Shown: piece after piece, positions 38,536 through 47,800 of the stretch
How positions within the stretch are numbered: the first letter of the stretch is position 1
Layout: each line of letters starts with the position of its first letter
NCBI GenBank assembly: GCA_023953905.1
Contig: JAMLJA010000001.1
Location: 310,001 to 374,000 of the forward strand
DNA: 64,000 nt
From: Rhizobiaceae bacterium
GTDB taxonomy: Bacteria > Pseudomonadota > Alphaproteobacteria > Rhizobiales > Rhizobiaceae
Reading direction: 5' to 3'
The notes under the pieces: model-generated
What the model was told of the DNA's origin: nothing
The model's database searches: none
The model's input: only the letters and a program-made list of their open reading frames with translations
Made by a program: the position numbers and the translations under genes

Positions 38536-39708
38536 ATGTCCAGTCCACCTCTCAAAGGCATCCGTGTCATCGAACTCGCCCGCATTCTGGCCGGTCCCTG
38601 GGCAGGCCAATTGCTTGCCGATCTCGGAGCAGACGTCATCAAGGTGGAAAATCCGAATGGCGGCGACGACACCCGGAAATGGGGTCCGCCCTTCGTGACG
38701 GGTTCCGACGGAGAAAACCTGTCTGCCGCCTACTATCATTCCTGCAATCGCGGCAAGCGCTCGATAGCGCTCGACTTCGCGACGCCAGATGGCGCGGAAA
38801 CCGTCAGGAAACTTGTCGCCACGTCCGACGTAATGATCGAGAACTTCAAGCTCGGCGGCTTGAAGAAGTACGGTCTGGATTATGATAGCCTGCGCGTAAT
38901 CAACCCCCGGCTCGTCTATTGCTCGATCACAGGTTTCGGCCAGACCGGACCCTACGCGCCTCGCGCCGGCTATGACTTTATTATCCAGGGCTTGTCAGGC
39001 CTGATGTCGATCACTGGAGAACCCGGTCGCGAGCCCCAGAAAGCGGGCGTCGCCGTCAGCGACATCTTTACCGGCCTGTATTCCGTGATCGCCATTCAGG
39101 CGGCGCTCCGACATGCAGAAGCGACCGGACAAGGCCAGCATATCGACATGGCGCTGCTGGATTCGCAGGTCTCCGTGCTCGGCAACCAGAACCTCAATTA
39201 TCTCGTCTCTGGAATCGCGCCCGTACAGATGGGCAACGCCCACATGAACATCGCGCCTTACGAGGTTCTGCCTGTCGAGGATGGTCACCTGATTCTAGCA
39301 GTCGGCAATGACGGACAGTTCCGAAAGCTATGTACGATTCTTGCGCTTGATGAGTTGCCGGTCGACGAACGGTTTGCAACAAATCCCGCACGCGTCGCCA
39401 ATCGCCACGAACTTCGCCCGATCCTGATCGAGCGCCTTGCATCCTGGAAGCGCGGCCCGCTTCTCACTCAGCTTGAGGCGGCTGGCGTGCCGGCCAGTCC
39501 CATCAACAATATTCAGGAATCCTTCGCGGACCCACAAGTGAAGGCGCGGGGCATGCGCATGGACCTCGATGACGGACATGGTAACATGTTGCCATCTGTT
39601 CGCGCTCCGATCGTGATGTCGGAAACTCCCCTTGCCTATGAACGACCATCGCCGAGGCTCGGCGAACATACCGACGAGATACTTGCCGAACTGGAGAAAA
39701 GGGCATGA
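38536..39708 (+). CDS. CaiB/BaiF family CoA-transferase (class III)
   Basis: This 390-residue class III CoA-transferase has the N-terminal GIRVIELARILAGPWAGQ and LADLGADVIKVENP, the hallmark of the family. Family features in the middle are YCSITGFGQTGPYAPRAGYD and the catalytic-site aspartate in VSDIFTGLYS (about residue 175). These enzymes move CoA between carboxylic acids; formyl-CoA, carnitine and other substrates are known. Its stop overlaps the start of a thiamine-diphosphate enzyme (ATGA), so the two form an operon. Donor and acceptor are not determined. Confidence 0.92.
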   Translation: MSSPPLKGIRVIELARILAGPWAGQLLADLGADVIKVENPNGGDDTRKWGPPFVTGSDGENLSAAYYHSCNRGKRSIALDFATPDGAETVRKLVATSDVMIENFKLGGLKKYGLDYDSLRVINPRLVYCSITGFGQTGPYAPRAGYDFIIQGLSGLMSITGEPGREPQKAGVAVSDIFTGLYSVIAIQAALRHAEATGQGQHIDMALLDSQVSVLGNQNLNYLVSGIAPVQMGNAHMNIAPYEVLPVEDGHLILAVGNDGQFRKLCTILALDELPVDERFATNPARVANRHELRPILIERLASWKRGPLLTQLEAAGVPASPINNIQESFADPQVKARGMRMDLDDGHGNMLPSVRAPIVMSETPLAYERPSPRLGEHTDEILAELEKRA

Positions 39709-41356
39709 CGCGCACGGGTGGCCAGTTGATCGTCGATGCGCTGGAGGCAAACGGCGTCGAGCGGCTTTTTTGCGTGCCAGGTGAGAGCTATCTCGCCGTG
39801 CTCGACGCGCTACACGATTCCAAGATCAGCACGATTGTGTGTCGCCAGGAAGGCGGCGCGGCGATGATGGCGGATTGTGAAGGTCGGTTGACGGGCAAAC
39901 CCGGCATCTGCTTCGTGACGCGCGGCCCGGGCGCCACAAACGCGTCGGCAGGTGTTCACATTGCGCGGCAGGATTCGGTTCCAATGATCCTGTTCATCGG
40001 GCAGGTCGCGCGCCGCATCAAGGAACGGGAAGCGTTTCAGGAAGTCGACTACAAGGCGTTTTACGGCTCGATCGCCAAGTGGGTTGTCGAAATCGACGAT
40101 GCCGGCCGGATACCGGAACTGGTGACGCGCGCTTTTGCCGTGGCCACCTCGGGACGGCCGGGGCCGGTCGTCATTTCGCTTCCCGAAGACATGCTGACCG
40201 ACGAGGTTGACGCGGTGAAGCCGCTGCCCTTCACACCGGTCGAAACCCGGCCCGGCGCGCCGGAAATGGCAGCGCTCCAAGACCTGCTTGAGCAGGCTGA
40301 ACGCCCTTTCGTCATCCTCGGCGGAACGCGCTGGACGGAAGCGTCCGTCAAGCAGATGTGTGGCGCGCTGGAAAAATGGTCGCTGCCTGTTGGCTGCTCC
40401 TTCCGTCGGCAGGCACTCTGCGATCAACTGCATCCGAGCTATGCCGGAGATGTCGGCATCGGCATCAATCCCAAGCTCGGAACCTATATCAAGCAGTCGG
40501 ACCTTGTCGTGCTGGTCGGCTGCCGCTTCGGCGAAATGCCGTCGTCAGACTACACGCTTCTAAGAAGCCCCTACCCTGACCAGAAGCTGGTGCATGTCTA
40601 TCCAGACCCCGAGGAACTCGGCCGCGTCTATCGCCCAACAGTCGCGATCAATGCGACACCCGCCGCATTCGCGGAGACATTTGCAGCGAGCAGTCCAAGC
40701 AGTACGCCCGTCTGGGCGGGCCATACCGCAGAATTGCACCAGAGCTATCTGGAATGGTCGACACCCCCGTCAACAGGACCCGGGAACGTGCAGATGGGGC
40801 CGATCATGTCCTATCTGGAAGGAACGCTTCCGGAGGACGTCATCATCTGCAACGGCGCCGGTAACTTCGCGACATGGATGCACCGCTTCCACCGCCATCG
40901 CCGATTCAACACGCAGGCAGCGCCGACATCCGGCAGCATGGGTTATGGACTTCCCGCGGGAGTCGCCGCCAAGCATGTTTCGCCCGAACGCGAAGTCATC
41001 GTCTGGGCGGGCGACGGAGATTTTCTCATGCACGGGCAGGAATTCGCCACTGCGGTGCAGTATGATCTCCCGTCATCGTGGTCATCCTGAACAACGGCAT
41101 CTACGGCACAATCCGCATGCATCAGGAGCGCGAATATCCAGGCCGTGTGTCTGGCACCACCCTGAGAAATCCGGATTTCGCGGCCTATGCGCGCGCGTTT
41201 GGCGGGCATGGCGAAACGGTGGAGGCCACTGACGAATTCGCGCCAGCCTTCGAGCGCGCGCGTGCCAGCGGCAAGCCTGCCATCATCGAGATCAAACTTG
41301 ATCCGGAAGCGATCACGCCTGCAAAGACGCTGACCCAGATCAGGGAAAAGCGCTAG
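39705..41356 (+). pseudogene. Thiamine-diphosphate enzyme, acetolactate-synthase-like, interrupted by a -1 frameshift
   Basis: This would be a TPP-dependent lyase/synthase of about 550 residues. The N-terminal domain has the catalytic Glu49 (CRQEGGAAMM) and a central FAD/nucleotide-like domain. The C-terminal TPP-binding motif starts GDGDFLMHGQEF. At about 41069-41072 one base is missing: the frame reads LPSSWSS and stops at 41090, whereas restoring one base gives LPVIVVILNNGIYGTIRM, which completes the NN half of the TPP motif. The second part continues in the +1 frame to 41356. The gap falls next to a CCC run, so a sequencing error and a real mutation are equally possible. The gene is coupled to the CoA-transferase by ATGA. 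Confidence 0.88.
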
Positions 41357-41378
41357 GCGCCAGGTCTGCTGATGTAGA

Positions 41379-41400
41379 AAGGGGCGGTTGCCCGCCCCTT
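41379..41400. terminator. Terminator between convergent TPP enzyme and ABC importer genes
   Basis: The stem AAGGGGCGG/CCGCCCCTT with a 4-base loop lies between two convergent stops. On the minus strand it is followed by TTTC, so it best fits the ABC-transporter transcript. Confidence 0.7.
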
Positions 41401-41427
41401 CCAAACGTCATGCTTCAGGACAAAGCC

Positions 41428-42399
41428 CTACTTGATCGCCTTGTCCGTAATGACCGTCGTGTAACCGCCTTCCGCAGGCTTGGAGATGATCTTCTGGTCG
41501 AGCAGCGCCTGAGCGGTCCGCTCATAGGCGGCCGGGATCAGCTTGCCATCGGCGTTGTCGATGAGCTTGGCAACCTCGCCCATCATGCGCTTCTGGTGGT
41601 TTTCGTCCTGACCGCCATTCTCGACGACAATGTCGGCAGCCTCGTCCGCATTTTCAGTGGCGTATTTCCAGCCCTTCATAGATGCGCGCACGAAACGCAC
41701 CATCTTGTCCTCGAATGCGGGATCCTTGAGCTTGTCTTCCAACACATACAGGCCGTCCTCCAGGAGATCGTTGCCCATTTCGGTGTAGTTGAAGACGATC
41801 AGATCGTCCGGCTTGTAGCCGGCATCGATCAATTGCCAGTACTCATTGTAGGTCATCACGGAAATGCAATCGGCCTGCTTCTGGATCAACGGCTGCACGT
41901 CGAAGCTCTGCTTCAAGACAGTGACGCCATCGGGCCCGCCTTCCGTTGCATATCCAAGCTTGTTCATCCACGCATAGAACGGATACTCGTTGCCGAAGAA
42001 CCAGACGCCCAGCGTATGGCCGGGAAAGTCCTTCTCGGTCTGGACTGCGCCGTCCTTCGGGCAGACCAGTTCCATGCCAGCCTTCTTGTAGGGCTGTGCG
42101 ATATTGACCAGCATCACGCCCTTGTCGCGCGCAGCCAGCGCACCGCCCATCCAGTCCACGATCACATCGGCGCCGCCGCCTGCGATCACCTGCTCAGGCG
42201 CGATATCGGGGCCACCCGGCTTGATGGTAACATCGAGGTTTTCTTCCTCGTAGAAGCCCTTGTCCTTGGCGACGTAGTAGCCGGCGAATTGTGCCTGCGT
42301 GACCCATTTGAGCTGCAGCGTCACCTCATCGGCGGCCATCGCTTGGGCGGCTGCGAGCGACATGGCGCCCGCCAGCAGGGATACGATCGTTTTCTTCAT
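41428..42399 (-). CDS. ABC substrate-binding protein, NMT1/THI5-like (NitT/TauT type)
   Basis: This 323-residue periplasmic binding protein has a signal peptide ending AQAMAAD (about 23). The mature start LKWVTQAQFAGYYVAKDKGFY is typical of NMT1/THI5-like receptors for pyrimidine precursors and small N-containing molecules. A pocket region includes GADVIVDWMGG. It is the last gene of an ABC operon (ATPase, two permeases, receptor), 22 bases after the second permease. The location beside a RutR-type pyrimidine cluster suggests uptake of a pyrimidine or ureido compound; this is inference. Start 42399 (MKKTIVSL) is chosen for its signal peptide. Confidence 0.88.
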   Translation of the reverse strand: MKKTIVSLLAGAMSLAAAQAMAADEVTLQLKWVTQAQFAGYYVAKDKGFYEEENLDVTIKPGGPDIAPEQVIAGGGADVIVDWMGGALAARDKGVMLVNIAQPYKKAGMELVCPKDGAVQTEKDFPGHTLGVWFFGNEYPFYAWMNKLGYATEGGPDGVTVLKQSFDVQPLIQKQADCISVMTYNEYWQLIDAGYKPDDLIVFNYTEMGNDLLEDGLYVLEDKLKDPAFEDKMVRFVRASMKGWKYATENADEAADIVVENGGQDENHQKRMMGEVAKLIDNADGKLIPAAYERTAQALLDQKIISKPAEGGYTTVITDKAIK

Positions 42400-42421
42400 C
42401 CTGTTACCCTCTGAAGTTGGT

Positions 42422-43576
42422 CTATCCACCACGGACAGACGGATGCCAAAATGTGGCTGCCCTTTCGATCAGGGCCACCACTCCATAAAAGACCGAGCCC
42501 GCTATGGCAGCAACAGCGATCTCGGCCCAAACCATGTCGATGTTCATTCTTCCGACCTCGGTCGAAATCCGAAAGCCCATGCCGACAACCGGTGTACCGA
42601 AGAACTCAGCGACGATCGCCCCGATAAGGGCCAGTGTCGAATTGATCTTCAGCGCGTTGAATATGAAAGGCGCGGCCGCTGGCAGACGAAGCTTGAAAAG
42701 CGTCTGCCAGTAGGACGAGGCATATGTGCGCATCAGGTCGCGTTCCATGGCGCCGCTGGCAGCCAGACCGGTGACCGTATTCACCAGCATCGGGAAAAAG
42801 GTCATTATAACGACGACAGCCGCCTTTGAATGCCAGTCGAACCCGAACCACATCACCATGATCGGCGCCACGCCAATGATAGGCAATGCCGAGACCATAT
42901 TGCCGATCGGCAGCAGCCCGCGCCGCAGGAAATCGACGCGATCGGCAAGGATGGCGACAGCAAATCCCGCACCGCAACCCAGAACATAGCCGATCAGCAC
43001 CGATTTGAAGATCGTCTGCCGCACGTCTGCGGCCAGCACAGGCAATGAACTGGCAATGCGGACCCCGATTGAACTTGGCGGGGGCAAGAGAATGAATGGG
43101 ATGCCGAATCCACGCGTCGCCGCTTCCCAGATGATCAGCAGCCAGGCACCGAATATCGCGGGAATAACGAGACGCAATGTCCATTCAAGCGAGCGGTTTG
43201 TGGTGCGTATGCCTGAAAGAACGACCACCAGCCGCCAGACAAGAAGCCATCCAGCTGCGATCAGCAGGAAGAACGGCGCAAGCGCGCTGCCTTCGTAGCC
43301 CATTATCCCGGTCAGGAGCAGCCATGCGGCGAAGTGGGCCGCAAACAGGAGGATTACGGCCTCACCCCAGACGGAGAGCCGGATCATCGATGCCAGCGCG
43401 CCAAGCACCAGCAGCCCCACGACAAGGCCGCCGGTACCCATGAACGGATAGTCAATGACCGCCGCAGGATTGGCGCGCGCTTCAAGCTCAAGCGTACTCA
43501 TCCCCGGCAGGGCGAAAGCGACAAGGCAGCACACCAGTGCAGCGACAGCCTGCCATGAAGGGCGCAACATCCTCAT
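42422..43576 (-). CDS. ABC transporter permease with extra N-terminal membrane segments
   Basis: This 384-residue permease belongs to the SsuC/TauC (BPD_transp_1) family. The permease core starts at about 145, with the EAA-type loop LMRTYASSYWQTLFKLRLPAAAP-like region near 280-300. An extra N-terminal block of about 130 residues holds four hydrophobic segments, making the protein longer than typical members (250-280). It is coupled to the next permease by a 4-base overlap at 43573-43576. Together they form the transmembrane channel of the importer. Confidence 0.88.
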   Translation of the reverse strand: MRMLRPSWQAVAALVCCLVAFALPGMSTLELEARANPAAVIDYPFMGTGGLVVGLLVLGALASMIRLSVWGEAVILLFAAHFAAWLLLTGIMGYEGSALAPFFLLIAAGWLLVWRLVVVLSGIRTTNRSLEWTLRLVIPAIFGAWLLIIWEAATRGFGIPFILLPPPSSIGVRIASSLPVLAADVRQTIFKSVLIGYVLGCGAGFAVAILADRVDFLRRGLLPIGNMVSALPIIGVAPIMVMWFGFDWHSKAAVVVIMTFFPMLVNTVTGLAASGAMERDLMRTYASSYWQTLFKLRLPAAAPFIFNALKINSTLALIGAIVAEFFGTPVVGMGFRISTEVGRMNIDMVWAEIAVAAIAGSVFYGVVALIERAATFWHPSVRGG

Positions 43577-44451
43577 GCCGGTCGCGCTCCCATCGCCCGC
43601 TCCACCAGCCTGCCGGTGAGATCGACGATCGTCACCAGCAAAGCGGCGACCACGGACCCGGCGACGAGGGCTGCCCAGATGTCTATGGTCTGGCTGTAAT
43701 AGGCGCCCGCAAGAAGTTTCGATCCGATGCCTGCAACGGCGCCAGTGGGCAGCTCGCCAACGATCGCACCCACGAGGCTTGCGGCAACCGCCACCTTCAT
43801 GGACGCAAAGAGGAAAGGCACGGAAGCCGGCACGCGCAGCTTCCAGAAAGTCTGCGCCTTGCTGGCATTGTACGTGTGCATAAGGTCAAGATGTGTGAGT
43901 TCGGGCGATCGGAGCCCCTTCACCATTCCGACTGCTACGGGAAAGAATGACAGATAGGTCGAGATCATCGCCTTCGGAATAATCCCCGTGACGTTGACCG
44001 CTGCCAGAACCACGATGATCATCGGCGCGATGGCAAGGATCGGAATGGTCTGAGAGGCAATAATCCAAGGCATGAGGCTGCGCTCGAGCGCCTTGATGTG
44101 GACGATCCCTACCGCGATGAGAACTCCGAGCGCCGTGCCAAAGGCAAACCCGAGAACCGTGGAAGAGAGTGTCACCCACGAATGGTAGACTAGACTGCGA
44201 TTGCTGGTGACCTTGCGCAGAAAGGTGTTCTCAAAGACGTTTTTCGCGACCTGATGCGGCGCGGGCAATGTGGGCTTTTGTTGAGACAGAGTCTGCCCAA
44301 CAAACTGGGAGAACGTGACATCGACATCGCCGCGCCTGTTGAGGTCGCGCTGGAACGGCGCGTTCATTAGGATCGCGCCAGCATACCATATGACCAGCAG
44401 CACCAGCAGAATGGCACTCACCGGCCAGATCTTGTCGCGAAACGACATCAT
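43573..44451 (-). CDS. ABC transporter permease (NitT/TauT type)
   Basis: This 292-residue membrane protein has about six hydrophobic segments. The EAA-like cytoplasmic loop LMHTYNASKAQTFWKLRVPASVP couples to the ATPase. It overlaps the second permease by 4 bases and follows the ATPase after 27 bases. The family imports sulfonates, nitrate and pyrimidine precursors; here the substrate follows from context only. Confidence 0.9.
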   Translation of the reverse strand: MMSFRDKIWPVSAILLVLLVIWYAGAILMNAPFQRDLNRRGDVDVTFSQFVGQTLSQQKPTLPAPHQVAKNVFENTFLRKVTSNRSLVYHSWVTLSSTVLGFAFGTALGVLIAVGIVHIKALERSLMPWIIASQTIPILAIAPMIIVVLAAVNVTGIIPKAMISTYLSFFPVAVGMVKGLRSPELTHLDLMHTYNASKAQTFWKLRVPASVPFLFASMKVAVAASLVGAIVGELPTGAVAGIGSKLLAGAYYSQTIDIWAALVAGSVVAALLVTIVDLTGRLVERAMGARPA

Positions 44452-44478
44452 GTGCGGACCGCTCCGCCCAACTCGCGC

Positions 44479-45270
44479 TCAATCCTCATAGGAATGCCCT
44501 GCCCGCAGGCCTTCGCGAACCCTATGGGCAATTGCCAGGAATTCGGGGGACTCACGTATGTCCAGCGGACGTTCGCGAGGCAGCGACGATTCGATCACGT
44601 CCGTCACGCGGCCAGGGCGCGGCGACATAACGACGATGCGCGTCGAAAGATAGACCGCTTCGGGAATCGAGTGCGTGACAAAACAGATCGTCTTGTCCGT
44701 CCGTGCCCAGAGCTTCAGCAACTGTTCGTTGAGATGATCGCGCACGATCTCGTCCAAGGCACCGAACGGCTCGTCCATGAGCAGGAGATCGGCATCGAAG
44801 GCGAGCGCACGGGCTATCGAAGCCCGCTGCTGCATGCCCCCGGAAAGTTGCCACGGAAACTTCTTCTCGAACCCGGTCAGATTGACGAGTTCAAGGGTGC
44901 GGTTAACCCGCTCCCGCTGCTCGCTTCTGGAGTGCCCCATGATCTCCAACGGCAGGGCGACGTTGCGCTCAATTGTCCGCCACGGATAAAGCGCGGCTGC
45001 TTGAAACACGTAGCCATAGGCGCGCTTCTGCCGGGCTTCTTCCGGCGTCATCCCATTGACGGAAATCGTCCCCGATGTCGGCTTTTCGAGATCCGCGATG
45101 ACCCGCAGAAACGTCGTCTTGCCGCAACCAGACGGCCCAATGAAGGAAACGAACTCACCCTTGCCGATGGTCAAATCGACATCCGACAACGCCTGCACCG
45201 GGCCGTCATTGGTTTGAAACGTCAGGCCAAGTTTGCGTGCTGAGATAACGTCAGACCGTTTGCTGGTCAT
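44479..45270 (-). CDS. ABC transporter ATP-binding protein (NitT/TauT type)
   Basis: This 263-residue cytoplasmic ATPase has Walker A FIGPSGCGKTTF (about 43-54), signature LSGGMQQRASIARAL, Walker B DLLLMDEPFGALDE, and the H-loop in VTHSIPEAV. It is the first gene of the four-gene importer operon. The 287 bases upstream (45271-45557) hold no gene that can be supported and probably include the promoter. Confidence 0.93.
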   Translation of the reverse strand: MTSKRSDVISARKLGLTFQTNDGPVQALSDVDLTIGKGEFVSFIGPSGCGKTTFLRVIADLEKPTSGTISVNGMTPEEARQKRAYGYVFQAAALYPWRTIERNVALPLEIMGHSRSEQRERVNRTLELVNLTGFEKKFPWQLSGGMQQRASIARALAFDADLLLMDEPFGALDEIVRDHLNEQLLKLWARTDKTICFVTHSIPEAVYLSTRIVVMSPRPGRVTDVIESSLPRERPLDIRESPEFLAIAHRVREGLRAGHSYED

Positions 45271-45557
45271 ACGCGACCGCCAATGGCCCAGGTTTGGCTT
45301 CTTCTCAACAGCTTCGTCCTGTCGCCCGTATGTCTGACAGCTTCCACTCGTTCCCCCTCAATCCCGATGCGCAGGCACAATCACTAGTCTATAGCGCGCA
45401 TCCCACTTCAAACTCCGTTGGCTGGAACAACTGACACACGGCCCTGCTCTCCAGATTCGGTCGGCGGCAACGACGCTCCCATTTCTGATAAGCCTGGTCA
45501 TTGGCATCTATCTCCTGAAGACCGGACGAGGCGAGGCACCGGCGAGTTCGCTTTCTT
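45271..45557. other. Non-coding gap, probable promoter region of the ABC importer
   Basis: No open frame with a ribosome site, RNA motif or strong palindrome was found in this gap. Short frames on the plus strand lack start signals. It separates the unknown membrane protein gene from the importer, so the importer may have its own promoter. Confidence 0.4.
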
Positions 45558-46460
45558 TCAGTTCGCAGGGGGCCTGAGGCGCGCCTTTCTCCTCAGCCGG
45601 CTCTGGCGGATACGCCTCAAGTCTGCGACCAGCGCGTCGAGCGTTCCATAGACGGGCACCATCACCACAAATTTCGCAGGCCTGAGATCGCGCGAGGGCA
45701 TGCAGGCGCGCTCCATGCGCTGCTGGTAGCTTGCCGGGGCCCAAATGCGGGCGAACTCGAGGAACTGACTGATGACTTCCTGGCGCAGACTTCCGATCCG
45801 CTCATAATTGGCACGAAAAATCGCGAACGCTGAATAGAGCGCGGTGAGAAGCGACAAGCCTATGATCAGCAGCAGAATCTTGAGATCGTTCGTGTAGGTA
45901 CCTGAAATTAACGCGTAGACCCCGGCTACGATTGTGAAGAGCATCAACGCCTTGGCGATGCGATAGGCTGCCGAAACGCCCTCGATCTCGTCGTGAAAGG
46001 CGGCTTCGGTCGACTTCTCGATTTCCCGCAGCTTCTTCTTGAATTCGTAAAGTCGCTGGTTCTCGTCGTCAGTGTGCTCTTCGCCCCGCGCCTCGCGAAG
46101 CACGTCGAAGGCCGTCAGAGTGACATCGTCTATTGCGTCCCAACCAGAAAGCGGCGAGATCGCAGGCGGCAAATACTCACCCACCCTGTTGAAGGCGATA
46201 TAGAGGAGGTGAATTGTCGTGAGGAACAGAAAGAATATCAGAAGGAGCGCGAAATCCGAGACGCCCAGAAGATCGAAGATCGTCTGATAGTTCTGGACGA
46301 CTTCGTTGAGCAGGTCCGCGTCGGGCAAGAAGCCTTCGGTCGTGCTTCCGATATCGGTAAAACCGGAAAGAACGTAGAAGACCACGCCCGACACGACCAG
46401 TCGGGACGTCATGAAATTTGAGAACCGAATGACGCTTTGAAGAAGTCCCTCTACGTCCAC
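45558..46460 (-). CDS. Unknown membrane protein inside the pyrimidine-catabolic cluster
   Basis: This 300-residue protein has four predicted membrane segments (about 19-37, 66-89, 171-189 and 194-216). The first and second pairs are separated by an acidic, coiled-coil-like cytoplasmic stretch (about 118-160, REARGEEHTDDENQRLYEFKK). The C-terminus is very basic (Arg-rich from about 280). No family is recognised. The ATG lies 14 bases after the stop of the amidohydrolase gene, so the two are probably co-transcribed. A role in transport or regulation is possible, but sequence does not show one. Confidence 0.75.
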   Translation of the reverse strand: MDVEGLLQSVIRFSNFMTSRLVVSGVVFYVLSGFTDIGSTTEGFLPDADLLNEVVQNYQTIFDLLGVSDFALLLIFFLFLTTIHLLYIAFNRVGEYLPPAISPLSGWDAIDDVTLTAFDVLREARGEEHTDDENQRLYEFKKKLREIEKSTEAAFHDEIEGVSAAYRIAKALMLFTIVAGVYALISGTYTNDLKILLLIIGLSLLTALYSAFAIFRANYERIGSLRQEVISQFLEFARIWAPASYQQRMERACMPSRDLRPAKFVVMVPVYGTLDALVADLRRIRQSRLRRKARLRPPAN

Positions 46461-46473
46461 GGTTCAGCTCAAA

Positions 46474-47727
46474 TCAATCTGTTGCTATTTCGGCCGTCTC
46501 CACCACGGCATGAAACAATACGTCGCATCCAGCCCCAGCCCATTCTTTTGAAATTTCTTCAGCCTCATTGTGCGACAGCCCGCCGACGCATGGACACATG
46601 ACCATGGTGGCAGGCGCAACCTTTGCCGCCCAGCATGCATCGTGCCCCGCGCCCGAGATGATGTCCATATGTGAGTAGCCGAGTTTCTCGGCGGCAGAAC
46701 GCACGCGTCCGACCAGCGTCGGGTCGAACGTGACTGGATCGAAATGACCGACGGCCTCGACCGAGCAACCGACACCGAGCTCGGCCGCGATAGCCGCAGC
46801 CTGCTTTTCGATCTCGGCGCGCATCCGGTCAAGCTTGGCGAGATCCGGCGTTCGAATATCGACAGTGAACACCACTTTGCCCGGAAGCACATTGCGCGAG
46901 TTTGGCAGGAATTTCACCTGTCCCACACCACCGACGGCGCCCGGCTGGTTCGCCATGGCAACGGCCTGCACCATGTCGAAAATGCGCGCCATGGCCAATC
47001 CGGCATTCACACGCATTTCCATCGGTGTGGAGCCAGTATGCGCCTCCTTGCCGGTGAGCGTGAACTCAAGCCACCACAGCCCCTGGCAATGGGTAACGAC
47101 GCCGATCTTCTTCTCTTCGGCTTCGAGGATCGGACCCTGCTCGATATGATACTCGAAATAGGCGTGCATCTTGCGCGCGCCCACCTCCTCCTCGCCTAGC
47201 CAGCCTATCCGCTTGAGTTCGTCGCCGTAGGTCTTACCGTCCTGATCCTCACGGGAATAGGCATGATCGAGCGCGATCTCACCGGCGAACACGCCGGACG
47301 CCAACATCGCCGGCGCAAATCTGGCCCCTTCCTCATTCGCCCAATTCGTCACCACGATTGGATGTTTTGTCTTTATCCCGAGATCGTTAAGCGTCCGCAC
47401 GATCTCAAGTCCGGCAAGTACGCCGAGCACTCCGTCATATTTGCCACCTGTCGGCTGCGTGTCGAGATGCGACCCCACATAGACAGGCAGCGCATCGGGA
47501 TCGGTGCCCGGGCGGGTCATGAACATGGTGCCCATCTTGTCAACGCCCATGGTCAGGCCCGCTGCCTCGCACCAGCTCTTGAAGAGTTCGCGGCCTTTCG
47601 CGTCCTCATCGGTCAGCGTCTGACGATTATTGCCGCCTGCTACGCCGGGACCGATCTTCGCCATATCCATGAGCGAATCCCACAAACGCTCTGGATTGAT
47701 TCTCAAATTCTCGCCTGGCGCAGCCAT
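46474..47727 (-). CDS. Zn-dependent amidohydrolase, beta-ureidopropionase/N-carbamoyl-amino-acid hydrolase type
   Basis: This 417-residue M20-family amidase probably hydrolyses N-carbamoyl-beta-alanine to beta-alanine, CO2 and ammonia, the last step of reductive pyrimidine catabolism. Metal-site motifs are GSHLDTQPTGGKYDG (about 87-101, His and Asp), WANEEGARF (Glu) and HIEQGPILE. The lid/dimerisation part contains GKEAHTGSTPMEMR. AGHDACW and GLSHNEAEE lie near the C-terminus. The family also includes allantoate hydrolases; RutR and an omega-aminotransferase next door favour beta-ureidopropionase. The second of two close ATGs (47727) is chosen because GGAAGG lies 8 bases upstream. Confidence 0.85.
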   Translation of the reverse strand: MAAPGENLRINPERLWDSLMDMAKIGPGVAGGNNRQTLTDEDAKGRELFKSWCEAAGLTMGVDKMGTMFMTRPGTDPDALPVYVGSHLDTQPTGGKYDGVLGVLAGLEIVRTLNDLGIKTKHPIVVTNWANEEGARFAPAMLASGVFAGEIALDHAYSREDQDGKTYGDELKRIGWLGEEEVGARKMHAYFEYHIEQGPILEAEEKKIGVVTHCQGLWWLEFTLTGKEAHTGSTPMEMRVNAGLAMARIFDMVQAVAMANQPGAVGGVGQVKFLPNSRNVLPGKVVFTVDIRTPDLAKLDRMRAEIEKQAAAIAAELGVGCSVEAVGHFDPVTFDPTLVGRVRSAAEKLGYSHMDIISGAGHDACWAAKVAPATMVMCPCVGGLSHNEAEEISKEWAGAGCDVLFHAVVETAEIATD

Positions 47728-47800
47728 GCGCATTCCCTTCCAATCTGCATATGACGCACAAGGGCAGCGTGATAAGACGCCACCCTCGCGCAGTTTCAGT

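Noticed and set aside
41078..41356. Separate 92-residue gene starting MVILNNGIYG
   Set aside because: It begins inside the TPP-binding motif and is the displaced C-terminus of the frameshifted TPP enzyme, not an independent gene.
45418..45651. Short plus-strand frame in the 45.3-45.6 kb gap
   Set aside because: It has no start signal and half of it is antisense to the membrane-protein gene.
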